This document shows positions 4,418-5,843 of a stretch of DNA of 5,843 nt, one piece after another. The stretch's first letter is position 1. The number at the start of each line of letters is the position of its first letter. The translations under genes and the position numbers were made by a program. The stretch covers positions 1 to 5,843 of the forward strand of contig CALHGI010000630.1 of the NCBI GenBank assembly GCA_938029995.1, given 5' to 3'. Source of the stretch: an uncultured cyanobacterium. GTDB taxonomy: Bacteria; Cyanobacteriota; Cyanobacteriia; Phormidesmidales; Phormidesmidaceae. The notes beneath the pieces are model-generated. The model was not told where the DNA came from, did not search any database, and was given only the letters and a program-made list of their open reading frames with translations.

Positions 4418-5709
4418 CTGGCCGAGTTAAGCCAGGAGACAGGCACCCATTCCGGAGGATATAGCCCTAACCAGGCTAAATTTTGGGTGTAATAGGCGGA
4501 ATCTCCATCCCAAAAATCCTTGGAATCTGCCAGGGTGAGCTGGCTTTCTCGTATCGCATCGGCCACCTCCGGATCTAAGTGCCGTAGGGCCTGGTACACC
4601 ATGGCGTACTGGGATGTGGCTCCGTAGTCCACCATGGCTTGACCCGCCAGGTCAATTTGGGCCGGCAGCTGCTGGGACTTTGTCCACTGTTCTACCAGGG
4701 CTGGAAGGTGATCGTTTAGGTAGTGACCCGCTGGGGCCGAGTTAAACCAAACTAGGTCGAGGGCCACTCGCCACCAGACGCGGTAGGCATCAAAACCATA
4801 GAGGCTCTTGAGGGGAGCGGTGGCTGGTAAGGGACGATAGTGGGGAGCCTCAAGGTGGAGGGCGACCCAGTCACTGGGTAGTCCCAACTCCGATAGGGGG
4901 GAGCTGGCTTCAAGCATTCTATAACCGGTGTTCACCAGCTCTAGCCAGTCGTGCCCTGGATCGGCCTGGGCAAATAGCCGGAAAGCGTAGGGGGCTATGT
5001 AGGACGGATTTAAGTACCAGGTGTCTGGCGATGGGTGGAAGGCATCTAGGGGGCCAGGTAATAGGTAGCGGCCGGAGAGATCATCTTTTAAGGAAATATC
5101 CGCCGTGGACAAGTCCCAAATGTCCTTGAGCTTGGTTTTGGCTAAGGTCAAATAGGCCGGTTTCTTCCAGTGGCGGGCCGCCATGATCAGGGCAGTGGCG
5201 GCATCGATATCGGCATCGGTGGCAAAGTTTGGATCTAAAATCCCCCATTTTTTAGCCTCCCCCGGTGCCGCATCCGGCCCCCACTTCCAGGCCCATAGAT
5301 GGTCGATCAGCTCGCCGTCATCTCCACGCCGAGCCAGATTCTGTTCACCCCAGTCGAGCACCTGGTCAAAGGCTGAGGCATCATCGATCAGCAATGCCCG
5401 CAGCATGGCATAGGCCTGGCCTTCGGAGGTAGTACGCTGATCGTCGTTTTCCCAGTCGATCACCCGACCGTCAGTTTGAATAAAGCGCTCGCTATAGCGC
5501 TGCCATGTGGTTTCAAAAAAAGCATGGTCCGTCCCGGAGTCCGCTGTTGCCAAGGTAATGGTGGACGGCATTTCGGTGGGTAGTCCATGGACGGCTGCCG
5601 ACCGCACGGGTAGCAAGAAGCAACCCGTGATGGCCATGTGGATCATCATTCCCAACAGCGCAAAGCAGCTCCAGCGTTGTATTCGTCTATAAAACGCGCT
5701 TGACGTCAT
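4414..5709 (-). CDS. Glycoside hydrolase family 8 (BcsZ/endoglucanase-like), exported, possible lipoprotein
   Basis: A 431-residue exported protein. Family 8 enzymes are inverting hydrolases that cut beta-1,4-glucans and related polymers; BcsZ members trim cellulose during its synthesis. Seen here: RTTSEGQAYAMLRALL (92-107) with the likely acid Glu96, FATDADIDAATALI (162-175) with the conserved Asp pair, WYLNPSYIAPYAFRLF (231-246), and YGFDAYRVWWR (304-314), where Asp307 matches the BcsZ-type catalytic base by recall. The C-terminal FWDGDSAYYTQNLAWLGL (399-416) also fits. The N-terminus has basic residues (8-12), a hydrophobic core (15-28) and ITGC with Cys30, a good lipobox, so it may be lipid-anchored; cleavage by ordinary signal peptidase further on is the alternative. 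The ATG at 5707-5709 has AGGA nine bases upstream and an in-frame TAA just before it. Partner genes, if any, lie right of the window. Confidence 0.92.
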   Translation of the reverse strand: MTSSAFYRRIQRWSCFALLGMMIHMAITGCFLLPVRSAAVHGLPTEMPSTITLATADSGTDHAFFETTWQRYSERFIQTDGRVIDWENDDQRTTSEGQAYAMLRALLIDDASAFDQVLDWGEQNLARRGDDGELIDHLWAWKWGPDAAPGEAKKWGILDPNFATDADIDAATALIMAARHWKKPAYLTLAKTKLKDIWDLSTADISLKDDLSGRYLLPGPLDAFHPSPDTWYLNPSYIAPYAFRLFAQADPGHDWLELVNTGYRMLEASSPLSELGLPSDWVALHLEAPHYRPLPATAPLKSLYGFDAYRVWWRVALDLVWFNSAPAGHYLNDHLPALVEQWTKSQQLPAQIDLAGQAMVDYGATSQYAMVYQALRHLDPEVADAIRESQLTLADSKDFWDGDSAYYTQNLAWLGLYPPEWVPVSWLNSAR

Positions 5710-5843
5710 GGGTATTTATCCTGTTATCTGGCTCCGTGTTTGGCCAATGGCTGTAATTACTGTCCCAAGGTATGGCAACAACTGCCTACCCTATTGTTTT
5801 AGAAAGTAACCCAGACAATGGGCTAAGGCTGTGTGCCAGTATC
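5710..5843. other. Upstream region of the glycoside hydrolase gene
   Basis: The last 134 bp carry no convincing gene. On the minus strand an AGGA ribosome-binding candidate lies at 5719-5722, nine bases before the hydrolase ATG. A small palindrome GTAATTAC occurs at 5753-5760. I find no well-matched -35/-10 pair, so the promoter may be further right or non-canonical. Confidence 0.45.

Noticed and set aside
5701..5708. Palindrome TGACGTCA overlapping the hydrolase start codon
   Set aside because: Eight bases are easily symmetric by chance, and the bases are explained by the first codons (ATG ACG TCA).
1..5843. Defence system, mobile element or CRISPR array
   Set aside because: No transposase, integrase, nuclease, toxin, reverse transcriptase or spaced repeat array is seen; all long frames are accounted for by six ordinary chromosomal genes.

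Overview
The window looks like a stretch of cyanobacterial chromosome. Two perfect HIP1 octamers (GCGATCGC at 1751-1758 and 1849-1856), a cyanobacterial-type AbrB regulator (cyAbrB), a cyanobacterial-type Rrf2 regulator and mostly absent Shine-Dalgarno sequences all point that way. I cannot name the species. Most genes are moderately G+C-rich (35 of 60 bases at 4681-4740). The abrB gene and the intergenic region beside it are far A+T-richer (19 of 60 G+C at 2881-2940, 34 of 120 at 3121-3240).

Layout. Positions 1-1095 (+) hold the 3' part of a GAF-type sensor histidine kinase, cut by the window edge. It converges on, and overlaps by 14 bp, a 497-residue membrane protein of unknown function on the minus strand (1082-2575). 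Upstream of that, also on the minus strand, is a cyAbrB gene (2681-3079). The 105 bp between these two hold a decayed copy of the abrB 3' end and an A+T-rich hairpin. The interval 3080-3359 is a divergent control region. It contains a tandem 12-bp repeat, a 10-bp palindrome and a stem-loop ending just before the next gene. Rightward from it run an Rrf2-family regulator (3360-3791) and pyrR (3838-4377), probably one operon. pyrR converges on a secreted or lipid-anchored family 8 glycoside hydrolase (4414-5709, minus), with a G+C-rich inverted-repeat terminator candidate between them. The last 134 bp hold the upstream region of the hydrolase gene.

How the genes fit together. This is mainly a regulatory neighbourhood: a two-component sensor, two DNA-binding regulators sharing one intergenic region, and PyrR, which is either a regulator of pyrimidine genes or a uracil phosphoribosyltransferase. 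The glycoside hydrolase probably belongs with envelope or exopolysaccharide (cellulose-like) metabolism, and any partners would lie beyond the right edge. I see no mobile element, CRISPR array, tRNA, rRNA or defence system. The most unusual content is in the non-coding DNA: the duplicated abrB tail, the divergent control region, the rrf2 leader stem, the triple TGAACTGGCC repeat at 4383-4416, and a perfect 24-bp palindrome inside the membrane-protein gene.
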